From DTU019 sp050949825 (GTDB lineage Bacteria; Bacillota; Syntrophomonadia; Syntrophomonadales; Syntrophomonadaceae): a DNA stretch of 64,000 nucleotides. Of the stretch, positions 7,706 to 16,678 are shown in pieces. The position numbers and the translations under genes are program-made. The notes beneath the pieces are model-generated. The model was not told where the DNA came from. It saw only the letters and a list, made by a program, of their open reading frames with translations, and made no database searches. How positions within the stretch are numbered: position 1 is the stretch's first letter; each line of letters begins with the position of its first letter. The DNA lies in assembly GCA_050949825.1 (NCBI GenBank), contig JBMNGL010000013.1, forward strand, positions 372,001 through 436,000, in the 5' to 3' direction.

Positions 7706-7959
7706 GCGTTATGTTGACTAGCTAGAAACATTCTTTGAAAAGCCAACATAACGCTCTATTGAGAGTGGCTGCCTGGGGTGGGTTGCTTAAACCACTGGCC
7801 GGGAGCAGCGTCAATATTGTGTTTGCACACCGTAAGGCAAGATATTGATGATGATACCGGTCAGTGGTAAGCTGCCCACATACCAGGTGGCCTCTCTCAA
7901 TAGGGTTAGACATGTGCAGCAGGGTTATTGTCGGGGGGAGGGTCCCCGTGGGAGGGGGG
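7706..7959 (+). ncRNA. Nested-stem RNA candidate (A module), copy 2
   Basis: Copy of the 6903-7156 element with all helices retained. It has G instead of A at one loop position near the 3' closing stem. It lies about 460 bases downstream of the sigma-54 promoter of unit 1. Confidence 0.6.
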
Positions 7960-8028
7960 TCCCTGACAAGGCCCCTGCTGTTTGATATTAACGCTGTATA
8001 ATGCCCGCTATATGCTCATGCTAAATAT

Positions 8029-8043
8029 TGGCACGATTCTTGC
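8029..8043 (+). promoter_or_regulatory. Sigma-54 promoter, unit 2
   Basis: The same perfect -24/-12 element. The bases just after the -12 (ACATACTT) differ from unit 1. Confidence 0.75.
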
Positions 8044-8513
8044 ACATACTTGATAAGTGCCTCATTATAGCGTAAAAAGTGTAGTTAATCCCATTCCAGA
8101 GGTGCTAGCAAAGTATAATTGTAGGTTCAATAAGTGCCTCATAATTCCCGACATATTGAGGTTTACGGTATTTATAAGTGCCACATAATAGCTGACTGAC
8201 AACATTCATGTAAACTAGCCGACAGGGTAATTTAACAGGTTTAACAAACCGGGCTGGTAGATAAGCAAGGTATCCACTCAATTATGCAGCTAGTTTACAT
8301 AATGTTCTGTTGATAGGAAGGCCGGGCAAGGGCACATGGGCTTCTGGTGCGGCAGGACGTTAGCGACTGAGGAGCATTTTCCCGGCAGCGGACGATCGCA
8401 CAAGCGAAGCGCGGAGAGAGGAGCAGCGCAAGGGAAAAGCGGACGAAGCAGAAGCGATCTTAACAAGCGATCAGGTTAGAAATTACCAGGGCCATCCCGG
8501 CTTAGTATAACGG

Positions 8514-8767
8514 GCGTTATGTTGACTAGCTAGAAACATTCTTTGAAAAGCCAACATAACGCTCTATTGAGAGTGGCTGCCTGGGGTGGGTTGCTTAAAC
8601 CACTGGCCGGGAGCAGCGTCAATATTGTGTTTGCACACCGTAAGGCAAGATATTGATGATGATACCGGTCAGTGGTAAGCTGCCCACATACCAGGTGGCC
8701 TCTCTCAATAGGGTTAGACATGTGCAGCAGGGTTATTGTCGGGGGGAGGGTCCCCGTGGGAGGGGGG
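8514..8767 (+). ncRNA. Nested-stem RNA candidate (A module), copy 3
   Basis: Copy of the same element with all helices retained. It lies downstream of the unit 2 sigma-54 promoter. Confidence 0.6.
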
Positions 8768-8836
8768 TCCCTGACAAGGCCCCTGCTGTTTGATATTAAC
8801 GCTGTATAATGCCCGCTATATGCTCATGCTAAATAT

Positions 8837-8851
8837 TGGCACGATTCTTGC
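8837..8851 (+). promoter_or_regulatory. Sigma-54 promoter, unit 3
   Basis: The same perfect -24/-12 element, conserved in position within the unit. Confidence 0.75.
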
Positions 8852-9320
8852 ACATACTTGATAAGTGCCTCATTATTACGTAAAAAGTGTAGTAAAGCCC
8901 ATTCCAGAGGTATTAGCGAAGTATAATTGTAGGTTCAATAAGTGCCTCATAATTCCCGACATATTGAGGTTTACGGTATTTATAAGTGCCACATAATAGC
9001 TGACTGACAACATTCATGTAAACTAGCCGATAGGGTAATTTAACAGGTTTAACAAACCGGGCTGGTAGATAAGCAAGGTATCCACTCAATTTTGCAGCTA
9101 GTTTACATAATGTTCTGTTGATAGGAAGGCCGGGCAAGGGCACATGGGCTTCTGGTGCGGCAGGACGATAGCGACTGAGGAGCATTTTCCCGGCAGCGGA
9201 CGATCGCACAAGCGAAGCGCGGAGAGAGGAGCAGCGCAAGGGGAAAGCGGACGAAGCAGAAGCGATCTTAACAAGCGATCGGGTTATAATTACCAGGGGC
9301 ATCCCGGCTTAGTATAACGG

Positions 9321-9574
9321 GCGTTATGTTGACTAGCTAGAAACATTCTTTGAAAAGCCAACATAACGCTCTATTGAGAGTGGCTGCCTGGGGTGGGTTG
9401 CTTAAACCACTGGCCGGGAGCAGCGTCAATATTGTGTTTGCACACCGTAAGGCAAGATATTGATGATGATACCGGTCAGTGGTAAGCTGCCCACATACCA
9501 GGTGGCCTCTCTCAATAGGGTTAGACATGTGCAGCAGGGTTATTGTCGGGGGGAGGGTCCCCGTGGGAGGGGGG
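9321..9574 (+). ncRNA. Nested-stem RNA candidate (A module), copy 4
   Basis: Last copy of the same element with all helices retained. It lies downstream of the unit 3 sigma-54 promoter and upstream of the fourth one. Confidence 0.6.
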
Positions 9575-9643
9575 TCCCTGACAAGGCCCTTGCTGTTTGA
9601 TATTAACGCTGTATAAGGCCCGCTATATGCTCATGCTAAATAT

Positions 9644-9658
9644 TGGCACGATTCTTGC
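9644..9658 (+). promoter_or_regulatory. Sigma-54 promoter, unit 4
   Basis: The same element. With no further A module downstream, transcription from here would run through B and about 300 bases of unique DNA into the surface-protein gene at 10228. Confidence 0.72.
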
Positions 9659-9923
9659 ACATACTTGATAAGTGCCACATTACTTACGTCAAAAGTGTAG
9701 CAAAGCCCATTCCAGAGATTCTGGCAAAGTATAATTGTAGGTGTAATAAGTGCCTCATTATTCCCGACATATTGAGGTTTACGGTGTTTATAAGTGCCAC
9801 ATTATAGCTGACTGACAACATTCATGTAAACTAGCCGACAGGGTAATTTAACAGGTTTAACAAACCGGGCTGGTAGATAAGCAAGGTATCCACTCAATTA
9901 TGCAGCTAGTTTACATAATGTTC

Positions 9924-10227
9924 ATTATCGGAAGATGGGGGAAGAGTTTTAAAGGGCCCTAACTCCCGGTAATTGCGGCTTTACGGTAATTTAGAAATAT
10001 ATTCTTCCGCTCATTCCCGCGAAGCATTACATTATATGATAAATACCGCTGCTGTCTCGCCATCACCCCACCTCCAATCTCCAATACTATTAATTTTACT
10101 AATTATACCGCAAATCGGAAGACAGGCAAAAAGCCGTCCCCTTGCCTTTTGGTCCCCTTTCCTGTTTGCTGAAAAACGAACAAATTAGCATTTCTTTACA
10201 TATTATGTATGGAAAGGAGGTTAAATT
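9924..10227. other. Intergenic region, surface-protein leader
   Basis: Unique sequence between the repeat array and the 10228 gene. At its end is a sigma-K-like promoter: AC at 10180-10181, a 17-base spacer and CATATTAT at 10199-10206. The predicted transcript would start almost at the ribosome binding site, which weakens the call. Nothing else is recognised. Confidence 0.4.
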
Positions 10228-11640
10228 ATGGAAATGGGAAATTGTTATCATACCCCCAGCAAAGTAGACTGCCGCGGTCCTTACCACTGCAGGAATACAG
10301 CGATGAGGTGCAATTTAGTACAAAACCCCGGTTTCGAAGCAAATTTAAGCGGATGGGCAACTAATAACGTGGTGACTACCAATTACAAACCTCTTGAGGG
10401 GACTGCATCAGCCCGTATGGGCTCGGGATTTGCCAGTATGTTTCAGGATGTTTCACTGACTGGAATAAGCAATAAGGCCCTGCTCTTAATTTTTGAGGTT
10501 GTTGCAACGGCCCCAGAAGGTGGAAGCAAGTTTAGTGATATGATCGTTGAAGTCCTGTGGTTGGATATGGCCGGAAATGAAATTGGTAGAGGCCTAAGGG
10601 TATTATTACCGAATGCAGGTTCTTATTCGAGGTCGATCTTCCTCAACGTAACTGACCGCTCCCCTAAAAATGCTACCAAAGCACGTCTATTATTTAGTAA
10701 ACAAGAAGATCTTACTACCCCTAACTTTTTAGACATCGATCATATAGTATTGACCCCAGCTGATTCTATAAATCTGTTGCAAAATCCAGGTTTTCAATCA
10801 GGTTTAATGAATTGGAACGCTTCGGAGGTTATACCGGGTTCCCTTCCTTTTGAAGGCACCTCAGAGGCATTGTTTGATGAAAATGGTACGTTATACCAGG
10901 ATGTTGATATAACAAGGAAAACCAGATTCCCCTTTCTGTTAAGCTTCACAGTATTTGGAGAGGGTAGCCTAAACGCCCAGGTAATCTGGTTGGATGGCCT
11001 TAATAACCCTATAGCTTCACCGGGTCTTTCTTTATTCATACCTTCCCTCACATTTAATGCCTATTTGCCCTGCCTGGCAGTAACAAAACCAGCACCAGTA
11101 AATGCTGTCAAAGCTCGGGTATTATTTACATCTTCAACTGCGATTGGAACAAGGGTGCACTTTGATAATGTGATGTTAATCCCGGTGCAATCAGCTAATC
11201 TTATACAAAACCCTAGTTTTGAAAGCGGTCTGATCGATTGGAACTCCTTTCAGACAAGTATCATTACCCCCGATCCTAATAATGCCTACGAACAAGAAAA
11301 GTATGCAAAGATGGGTACCAGTGGTTTCCTTATTCAGGACGTATCCCTGGATCGCCAAGGATGTTGCTACTTGTTCTCTTTCGGGTGTCGTTCTACTTCG
11401 GGTTATAGTAACCTACTGGCTGAGGTACGCTGGCTCGATGTAAAGGGCAATGAAATCGGCCTTGGACTAAATCTTATTGTAACTGAACGATCAAGTAGTT
11501 GGATTCCTTATTACGGGGTGACCGAACCTGCACCGCCTGGGGCGGTTAGAGCCAAGGTCCTATTTAGTTTACAAGGGGGTATTATAGAATTAGACCAGAT
11601 AGTATTTACATGCTTATCTAGCTGTGCTTCCACATGCTAA
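10228..11640 (+). CDS. Three-repeat jelly-roll-like protein with Cys-rich ends (NTTRR-F1-like)
   Basis: 470 residues. After a Cys-rich N-terminus (CYHTPSKVDCRGPYHCRN) come three similar ~145-residue modules, beginning NLVQNPGFEANLSGW, NLLQNPGFQSGLMNW and NLIQNPSFESGLIDW. Each later has a WLD-GNEIG-type strand and an A[KR]ARVLF strand. This is the pattern of carbohydrate-binding-like beta-sandwich domains and of the NTTRR-F1 domain of Firmicute surface and spore proteins. The C-terminus is CLSSCASTC. There is no signal peptide or anchor, which fits assembly on the forespore surface from the mother cell rather than secretion. AAAGGAGG precedes the ATG. The spore-coat role is inference. Confidence 0.65.
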   Translation: MEMGNCYHTPSKVDCRGPYHCRNTAMRCNLVQNPGFEANLSGWATNNVVTTNYKPLEGTASARMGSGFASMFQDVSLTGISNKALLLIFEVVATAPEGGSKFSDMIVEVLWLDMAGNEIGRGLRVLLPNAGSYSRSIFLNVTDRSPKNATKARLLFSKQEDLTTPNFLDIDHIVLTPADSINLLQNPGFQSGLMNWNASEVIPGSLPFEGTSEALFDENGTLYQDVDITRKTRFPFLLSFTVFGEGSLNAQVIWLDGLNNPIASPGLSLFIPSLTFNAYLPCLAVTKPAPVNAVKARVLFTSSTAIGTRVHFDNVMLIPVQSANLIQNPSFESGLIDWNSFQTSIITPDPNNAYEQEKYAKMGTSGFLIQDVSLDRQGCCYLFSFGCRSTSGYSNLLAEVRWLDVKGNEIGLGLNLIVTERSSSWIPYYGVTEPAPPGAVRAKVLFSLQGGIIELDQIVFTCLSSCASTC

Positions 11641-11779
11641 CAATTATAATGCCCTCCATTGTGTTTATGGCAAAATAAAAATACAGCAGTAAACTGAAAA
11701 AAATCATCGTTAGCACCCTGAAAAAATACTACACTTTTGTTGAACGGCAAAAGGAGGTAGTAAAGAAAGGATACTAACA

Positions 11780-12043
11780 ATGATACAAAGATATCATATT
11801 AAACACCTGAGCTTTCATAAAGGACAATCCCTTAGAAGTATTCCCGAAGAGACCGGGCATGATTTCAAAACCGCAAAGAAATACGCAGAAGAATCTGATT
11901 TTAACGCCAGAACAAAGGCCAAAAGAGGCCGACCTTCCAAGCTTGATCCGGTAAAACCCATCATTGATGCCTGGCTTACAGAAGACCTGAACGACCAGTT
12001 AAGCAGCGCCAATACAATTTCATGCTTTTCAACCACGTACTGA
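11780..12043 (+). pseudogene. IS21-family transposase (IstA) N-terminal remnant
   Basis: The first ~75 residues match the IstA N-terminus: a helix-turn-helix (SIPEETGHDFKTAKKYA), a basic RGRPSKL segment and PIIDAWLTEDL. The frame then degenerates and stops, with no DDE catalytic domain and no IstB. The ATG has a plausible ribosome binding site, so a short DNA-binding peptide could still be made. It is best read as a decayed insertion sequence. Confidence 0.7.
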
Positions 12044-12184
12044 AACGTACTGAAGAGGTGCTTGCTTAAGGAGGCACCTTTAAACATTCTCTTCCTCTTC
12101 TAACCCTCATTTGCGGCATTTCGGACCTATCTGCTACAATAAAGCATGTCTACGCCATTTTGACAGGAAAGGAACTTCCTACCG

Positions 12185-12484
12185 ATGTATGTTATCTATG
12201 GTTATTGTGAATTGTATCTCCCCTACACTTCCACCTTGAAAGAAAAAAGAAGCATCATCCGCAGCATCATGGACCGTTTAAAAAAGCGCATTAATATTTC
12301 AATAATGGAAATTCAATACCAGGACTTGTGGCAGCGCTCTATGCTCGCTTTTGCTGCTGTAGCGGCTTCACAAACTGATCTCAATCTTATCGAAGAAGCA
12401 GTTTGTTCCACCCTTGATCTGCACCTTACTGAGGCCGAAATCATCAGCCTCCATTTCGACATTATTCCCATTCTTGACGATTAA
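12185..12484 (+). CDS. DUF503 family protein (YlxP-like)
   Basis: 99 residues covering the whole DUF503 family: a beta-alpha start ending in the characteristic LKEKRSIIRSIMDRLKKR, then VSIxE-like INISIMEIQYQDLWQRSMLAFAAVA. YlxP homologues sit in the ribosome-maturation rbfA-nusA operon in many Firmicutes; here the gene stands alone between an IS21 remnant and a secreted hydrolase. It has been linked to small-subunit maturation, but the molecular role is not settled. Confidence 0.85.
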   Translation: MYVIYGYCELYLPYTSTLKEKRSIIRSIMDRLKKRINISIMEIQYQDLWQRSMLAFAAVAASQTDLNLIEEAVCSTLDLHLTEAEIISLHFDIIPILDD

Positions 12485-12604
12485 ATACATACTCTTCCAT
12501 AATTTGCCTCGACAAACAGGCAGGTATTTGCTAATTTTTGTAGAATTTTGTCATTACTTACTTTTATGTAAAATAAGCAATCTCGAGGAAAGGAATGAGT
12601 AAAT

Positions 12605-13372
12605 TTGAAAAAAGTAAGTGCTTTGTTAAAACGTTGTTGTATTGTTACTCTGATTACAGTCCTAGCATTCTCTGGGCTCACCGTGGCGGCCCCGCAAACA
12701 CAGGCAGCAACAGCCTCAAGGACCACGGTCACCCTGGCCAAAGGCACTACATATGCTACCCCTTTGTATATCATTGACAGCGGAAAACCCGGGCCTGTAG
12801 TCATGATTGTAGGCGGTGTCCATGGCAATGAAACCGCCGGTTACACGGCAGCAGGAAAGGTAAAAGATTGGTCTATTAAGAAAGGTAAATTACTGGTTCT
12901 GCCCCAGGCCAACAAGAAAGCAGTAGCACGTCATACCCGCACTTATAATGGTGATTTGAACCGTGATTTCCCCCAGAGCAGCACCCAGTCCGCTGATAAT
13001 ACCCTATCCAGGGCTATCTATGCGGCAGTTAAGAAATATGATGTCGATTGGCTGATGGACATGCATGAAGGCTACAATTATGCAAAAATAAGCAAATCAG
13101 TGGGACAAAGCCTGATTTACTACCCCAACAGTACCACCAAAACCATGGCCAATGCCATTGTGAAGAACCTGAACGGCGGCATCAGCACTTCTTACAAGAA
13201 ATTCAGCCTGTTCAGGTATCCAGTCAAAGGAAGCCTGGCCAGAGCTGCCGGCCAGTACCTGGGTGTTCACGCATTCATCTTTGAAACCTGCGATAATCCT
13301 TCATTAAGTGTGCGTGTCAATTACCAGCTCAAAGCGGCTAATACCCTGCTGTCGCGTTTGGGGATGCGTTAA
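12605..13372 (+). CDS. Secreted M14-like zinc carboxypeptidase/deacylase
   Basis: 255 residues with a signal peptide (basic start, hydrophobic segment about 8-28, AAPQTQAATA cleavage region). The mature part is of the succinylglutamate desuccinylase/aspartoacylase branch of M14: zinc ligands in GGVHGNE (His, Glu) and MDMHEG (His), with NRDFP as substrate-binding Arg. The C-terminal FIFETC may supply the catalytic Glu. It probably trims peptides or amides outside the membrane. It starts at TTG behind AGGAAAGG. The 3' end overlaps by 35 bases the 3' end of the convergent amidoligase gene. Confidence 0.78.
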   Translation: MKKVSALLKRCCIVTLITVLAFSGLTVAAPQTQAATASRTTVTLAKGTTYATPLYIIDSGKPGPVVMIVGGVHGNETAGYTAAGKVKDWSIKKGKLLVLPQANKKAVARHTRTYNGDLNRDFPQSSTQSADNTLSRAIYAAVKKYDVDWLMDMHEGYNYAKISKSVGQSLIYYPNSTTKTMANAIVKNLNGGISTSYKKFSLFRYPVKGSLARAAGQYLGVHAFIFETCDNPSLSVRVNYQLKAANTLLSRLGMR

Positions 13373-15008
13373 CATTCTCCAGATTGGTTAAAGCTCTACG
13401 GATATGTTCTGGACCAATAACCCTGACCATGTCAGGGTTATTGGTTTCCATACCATTATGCGCGGGATGAATGTTATTGGCGCCTGGGACAGAACCATTA
13501 TTGCTGCGACGGCTACGGGAACGTAAGGCTGTAGTATGAATCGGCGGCCTCATGCGCGGCCTATACGATTCCAGAAGCGACGGGTTAAAGGGCGCCCCGT
13601 TAAGATCAGGCGCGATGACGGGTTCGGGGTATGCCTCTGCTTCGATAAATTGTCCTGGTTTTTTTTTTGATCTGGTGGCGATTTTCCAAGTCTTGCGCAG
13701 ATCCGTTTTCTCGTCCCAGGCGATACGGTTTTTTATCATCCATGGAATAAGTGATATTTCTGCAGCATATTGTTGGGCTAAATCAAGAGCTTCTATTTCA
13801 TCCCATAGCTGGGGGAATATAGCGCGAAAGTAGTCCTGATTGCCTTTATAAAAGGCCAGCTGCGCTTCAGCATTATTGAGATAATTGCCATTCAATTCAT
13901 AGTAGCGGCTTACCACGATCTTGGCCAGACAGAGCACTGCCGTGGCAATGTCTTTGCTGACCAGCCAGCTGCCCGGGGTGCGGTATTCAAAACCGCCATG
14001 ACTTTTTAGGCGGTAGTCGCTGAGACGGCCATATCGTCTGCGACGTTTCACGGCCGTAACCTGGTCTTCGATGAGAAATACCGGAATACCCAGGTAATTG
14101 TCCAAAGCACGAAGCAGCCCGCTGTTGAGAGATACATTGCTAAAATGGATATGACCACCGATTGAATAGCCCGGAAATGGTTGACTTCCTGCCACCCATT
14201 TAACATTTTGGTAAGGCGCCATTCGATTGGCGCTGCGCAAAGCTTCACGTATATTGCTGATTAAGTTTTGGGGATCTCGATCAGGCCGGGGCCGAATTTC
14301 CGCAATAGGCCTTTGCTGCCGGTTGGGTAAGCGGATGGCGTCACAACCTACCATACCTTCTTTGGGAAAAAACTCTGAAGCCGCAACCATTCTGCCGCTT
14401 CTGCTGTTTACCAGCATAAACTCTGGATCGGCCCCCAATTTAACCTCATGCTCATCTTGAAAGCACAGGGCTTCAAGTTTATTCACCAGACGTTCAATGT
14501 CCTTTTCACGAAGCTGAGGGGATAGATCGAAACCAGCAATCTTCCATTTGCGCTTACCAGTCAACACTATCTCTACCATCAACATATCCAATCCCAGCAA
14601 AATCAAGACCCGGCGTGCTAATTGAGCCGCCTTCATGCTATCGTTTTCCTTGAGATATTTTACCCTGGCCGCTTTACCCCGGGTTTCTACCCTTATGGAG
14701 AGAATATCCAGATCGCATATCAAAATCTGATAAACTCGATTAATGCTGTCTTCCTCACGGTTTAAGCATGGTATCTTATTGGCCTGCAACACTGCAAATG
14801 CTTTGGCTTCATTCATAGCCAGATGCATGGCCGACCGGTTATTTATAATCCTGTTTTGGACATTAGGTCCATTTTGTAGATATATTTCCAGGTACTGCCG
14901 CCCCGCAAACAAGGTTTCATTGACCTGGACGTATAATCCAGAATGAATGAGGTGTTGAACGATTTGCCTTCCGGTCTCATTATCAGCATAGATGAAGTGA
15001 ATGTTCAT
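13338..15008 (-). CDS. COOH-NH2 ligase type 2 (glutamine-synthetase-like amidoligase) protein
   Basis: 556 residues. Residues ~195-430 form a glutamine-synthetase-like amidoligase domain: LGADPEFML (metal site), GCDAIRLP, IAEIRPRPDRDP, GGHIHFSN and GGFEYRTPGSW. Such enzymes join carboxyl and amino groups using ATP. The N-terminal ~190 residues are a less conserved region with strands like those of ATP-grasp neighbours, and the C-terminal ~100 are proline/arginine-rich and look disordered. The ATG overlaps the stop of the upstream YheC/D gene (15005-15008), so the two are translationally coupled and probably act together on a peptide or coat polymer. The substrate is unknown. Confidence 0.72.
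   Translation of the reverse strand: MNIHFIYADNETGRQIVQHLIHSGLYVQVNETLFAGRQYLEIYLQNGPNVQNRIINNRSAMHLAMNEAKAFAVLQANKIPCLNREEDSINRVYQILICDLDILSIRVETRGKAARVKYLKENDSMKAAQLARRVLILLGLDMLMVEIVLTGKRKWKIAGFDLSPQLREKDIERLVNKLEALCFQDEHEVKLGADPEFMLVNSRSGRMVAASEFFPKEGMVGCDAIRLPNRQQRPIAEIRPRPDRDPQNLISNIREALRSANRMAPYQNVKWVAGSQPFPGYSIGGHIHFSNVSLNSGLLRALDNYLGIPVFLIEDQVTAVKRRRRYGRLSDYRLKSHGGFEYRTPGSWLVSKDIATAVLCLAKIVVSRYYELNGNYLNNAEAQLAFYKGNQDYFRAIFPQLWDEIEALDLAQQYAAEISLIPWMIKNRIAWDEKTDLRKTWKIATRSKKKPGQFIEAEAYPEPVIAPDLNGAPFNPSLLESYRPRMRPPIHTTALRSRSRRSNNGSVPGANNIHPAHNGMETNNPDMVRVIGPEHIRRALTNLENVNASPNATAGY
13414..13444. repeat. Perfect 14-bp-stem palindrome inside the convergent 3' overlap area
   Basis: CCAATAACCCTGAC, a CAT loop, then GTCAGGGTTATTGG. 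It lies within the last codons of the amidoligase gene and 42 bases past the stop of the convergent hydrolase gene. There is no T run, so it is not a textbook terminator, though it could pause or process either transcript. Confidence 0.6.
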
Positions 15009-16351
15009 AGGCCAGACCTTTCTGTCAATTCCATTCTCTGTTGGGCAGCAATGTGGATACAGTAGTCGATCAATAACCTATTATGCTTGCGCCGTATATC
15101 CACTTCGTCAAAGCTTGAAGGCTTGGAGTTAACTTCCAGAATCCACATTTTACCCTGGTGATCAATAGCGATATCCATGGAGACAATACCCAGATTCAAT
15201 TCCAGGCGCTTTTCCAGCAGGACCGGTACATGCCGACAAATATAAGCAAGCTGATCATCAAGAGCAGTTTTAATAGCCGGATGGCGAAAGATACGGCGTA
15301 TTACACGCTGGTAATCCTCAGCTCGACCTCCATTGGGTATGTGAGTAACAAATTGGTCTTTGCCTGCCACCCTTACGGCAGCGCCGGTGATAACCCAACT
15401 GCCCATGCCATCCTTCTGAAACTGCGCCCGCACATCGAATATTCGACCCTTTAGGCGGCAGAGATCCACCACCTGTTGCAGCAGGAAGTCTTCCGGTATG
15501 GCGCTTTGTTTTCTCAGAGCAATGTACAAATCATTAATGGATCGACAATTAGTCCAGGCAAGAGGAGCCGACGAGGCTGCAAATCGAAAGTTCCGATCTG
15601 ATAATGCTTGGACTTTAATAATACCCTTACCCAGCGATCCCATATCAGGTTTTATCAAAACTTGGCCATAGCGCTCTAACAAGATCTCCAGGTTTTGGCG
15701 GCTAAACTGCAAGGTAAACGGAAACAGGCTGGAAACCATGGGCACAGTACTTGCAGCCATGTATACTTCCCATTTGCTCAGATAGCGGCTGTTAAATAAA
15801 AACAAGTGAGGGTCATCATCATACTGCTTTAATAAGGCCTGAATCTCAGGCCTTTTCTCAATTTTGCGTTTACGGATGCGATTGTAAACAATGTCTGGGC
15901 GAGGATAAACTCCCTGTACCCATTGCCCCTTATTATCGGTAGTTACTCCTTCAACAAGGTCTTTATGCTTGCTGGTACCGTGATAGGAAAACAAAAAAAC
16001 CAGGCCCCCCCGCTGGCGGGCGTGTTTTATCATTTCCTTGTACATGCGGGATTCAAAACGTATCGGTTTGCCTCCTGCCCGCAGCGAACTGACTAAAACA
16101 CCGATTACGGGGCCAATACATAAAGACCGAGCATCGCTGTGATAAATCAGAAACGGAGAGGCAGGAAGTTTTAGGCGCTCTGCCACCCCTTTAGTAAGGG
16201 AGACCAGGTGGTGCCGGCTCTTCAGCGTTGTGCGTAAAGGTCTTACCGGGCAGGATCGGTTACCCGCATACACGTAGATCTCCGGACTTTGTTCGGCGGC
16301 AATTTTCTTAAATCGAGCCAATTTTAGTTCAGCAGCTATATGTTTTTGCAT
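15005..16351 (-). CDS. YheC/YheD-family ATP-grasp protein (1 of 3)
   Basis: 448 residues. N-terminal ~120 residues are a beta-rich domain ending in LCIGPVIGVLVSS, the IGPxxGIL signature of the YheC/D family. The ATP-grasp ligase domain follows (about 200-440): YGQVLIKPDMGSLGKGIIKV for nucleotide binding, RAQFQKDGMGSWVITG, and SMDIAIDHQGKMWILEVNSKPS with the metal-binding acidic/Asn cluster. Bacillus homologues are spore-coat associated. It forms a two-gene unit with the amidoligase downstream. A sigma-K-like promoter lies 30 bases upstream, supporting mother-cell expression. ATG 16351 follows GAGGGG. Confidence 0.85.
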   Translation of the reverse strand: MQKHIAAELKLARFKKIAAEQSPEIYVYAGNRSCPVRPLRTTLKSRHHLVSLTKGVAERLKLPASPFLIYHSDARSLCIGPVIGVLVSSLRAGGKPIRFESRMYKEMIKHARQRGGLVFLFSYHGTSKHKDLVEGVTTDNKGQWVQGVYPRPDIVYNRIRKRKIEKRPEIQALLKQYDDDPHLFLFNSRYLSKWEVYMAASTVPMVSSLFPFTLQFSRQNLEILLERYGQVLIKPDMGSLGKGIIKVQALSDRNFRFAASSAPLAWTNCRSINDLYIALRKQSAIPEDFLLQQVVDLCRLKGRIFDVRAQFQKDGMGSWVITGAAVRVAGKDQFVTHIPNGGRAEDYQRVIRRIFRHPAIKTALDDQLAYICRHVPVLLEKRLELNLGIVSMDIAIDHQGKMWILEVNSKPSSFDEVDIRRKHNRLLIDYCIHIAAQQRMELTERSGL

Positions 16352-16380
16352 CTTGATGCCCCTCGTTTGTTATCTAATTC

Positions 16381-16407
16381 ATCATATGAGTAATAGCAAT
16401 GTACCGT
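16381..16407 (-). promoter_or_regulatory. Sigma-K-like promoter of the yheC/D-amidoligase unit
   Basis: On the minus strand: AC, a 17-base spacer, then CATATGAT. This fits the AC-N17-CATANNNT mother-cell consensus and lies 30-57 bases before the ATG. Confidence 0.45.
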
Positions 16408-16427
16408 GCTTGTTGTGTTAACAAGAC

Positions 16428-16461
16428 ATTGAAAAATAAAAAATACCGGCAGAGCCGGTAT
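16428..16461 (-). terminator. Intrinsic terminator on the minus strand
   Basis: ATACCGGC-TCT-GCCGGTAT, a perfect 8-bp stem, followed by TTTTTATTTTT. It would stop minus-strand transcription coming from ychF before the yheC/D promoter. Confidence 0.8.
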
Positions 16462-16493
16462 AAGGGTAAATCATATGCACACTTAAACGAGAG

Positions 16494-16612
16494 TTTTGCA
16501 TAATAATCTTTTACAGAACAGCATTTCAATATATAGTGGAGCCTGAAAGATGGTTACAGCATATATTGTGCCTTGCTAAAGATATCTGCGCAGATTTTGG
16601 CATTATGCAAAA
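16494..16612. mobile_element. MITE-like element, copy 1 (119 bp)
   Basis: Terminal inverted repeats TTTTGCATAAT (16494-16504) and ATTATGCAAAA (16602-16612) enclose a non-coding centre that includes the 12-bp palindrome ATCTGCGCAGAT. A copy in opposite orientation lies at 32031-32169. It has no coding capacity, so it would move only with a helper transposase. Confidence 0.7.
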
Positions 16613-16678
16613 TCTTCAAACATAAACCGTATTGTAGGGAATGTCCCTATAGCACGATTTGAAAAAAAGCCCGGGCGG

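Larger units (their letters stand above)
7669..8476 (+). repeat. Tandem repeat unit 2 of 4 (about 808 bp)
   Basis: Nearly identical to unit 1 through the A module and the sigma-54 promoter. B carries three ATAAGTGCC-type repeats (near 8053, 8131 and 8176) instead of two. Confidence 0.95.
8477..9283 (+). repeat. Tandem repeat unit 3 of 4 (about 807 bp)
   Basis: Same organisation as unit 2. The few differences between units fall mainly in B and C, while A is almost invariant across all four, which argues for constraint or recent homogenisation of A. Confidence 0.95.
9284..9923 (+). repeat. Tandem repeat unit 4 of 4, truncated
   Basis: Holds A, sigma-54 promoter and B but ends at about 9923, right after the second arm of the B stem. 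The C module is absent and the sequence changes to unique DNA upstream of the surface-protein gene. Confidence 0.92.

Noticed and set aside
6866..9923. CRISPR array
   Set aside because: The repeats are about 805 bp with no spacers, and no cas genes are present.
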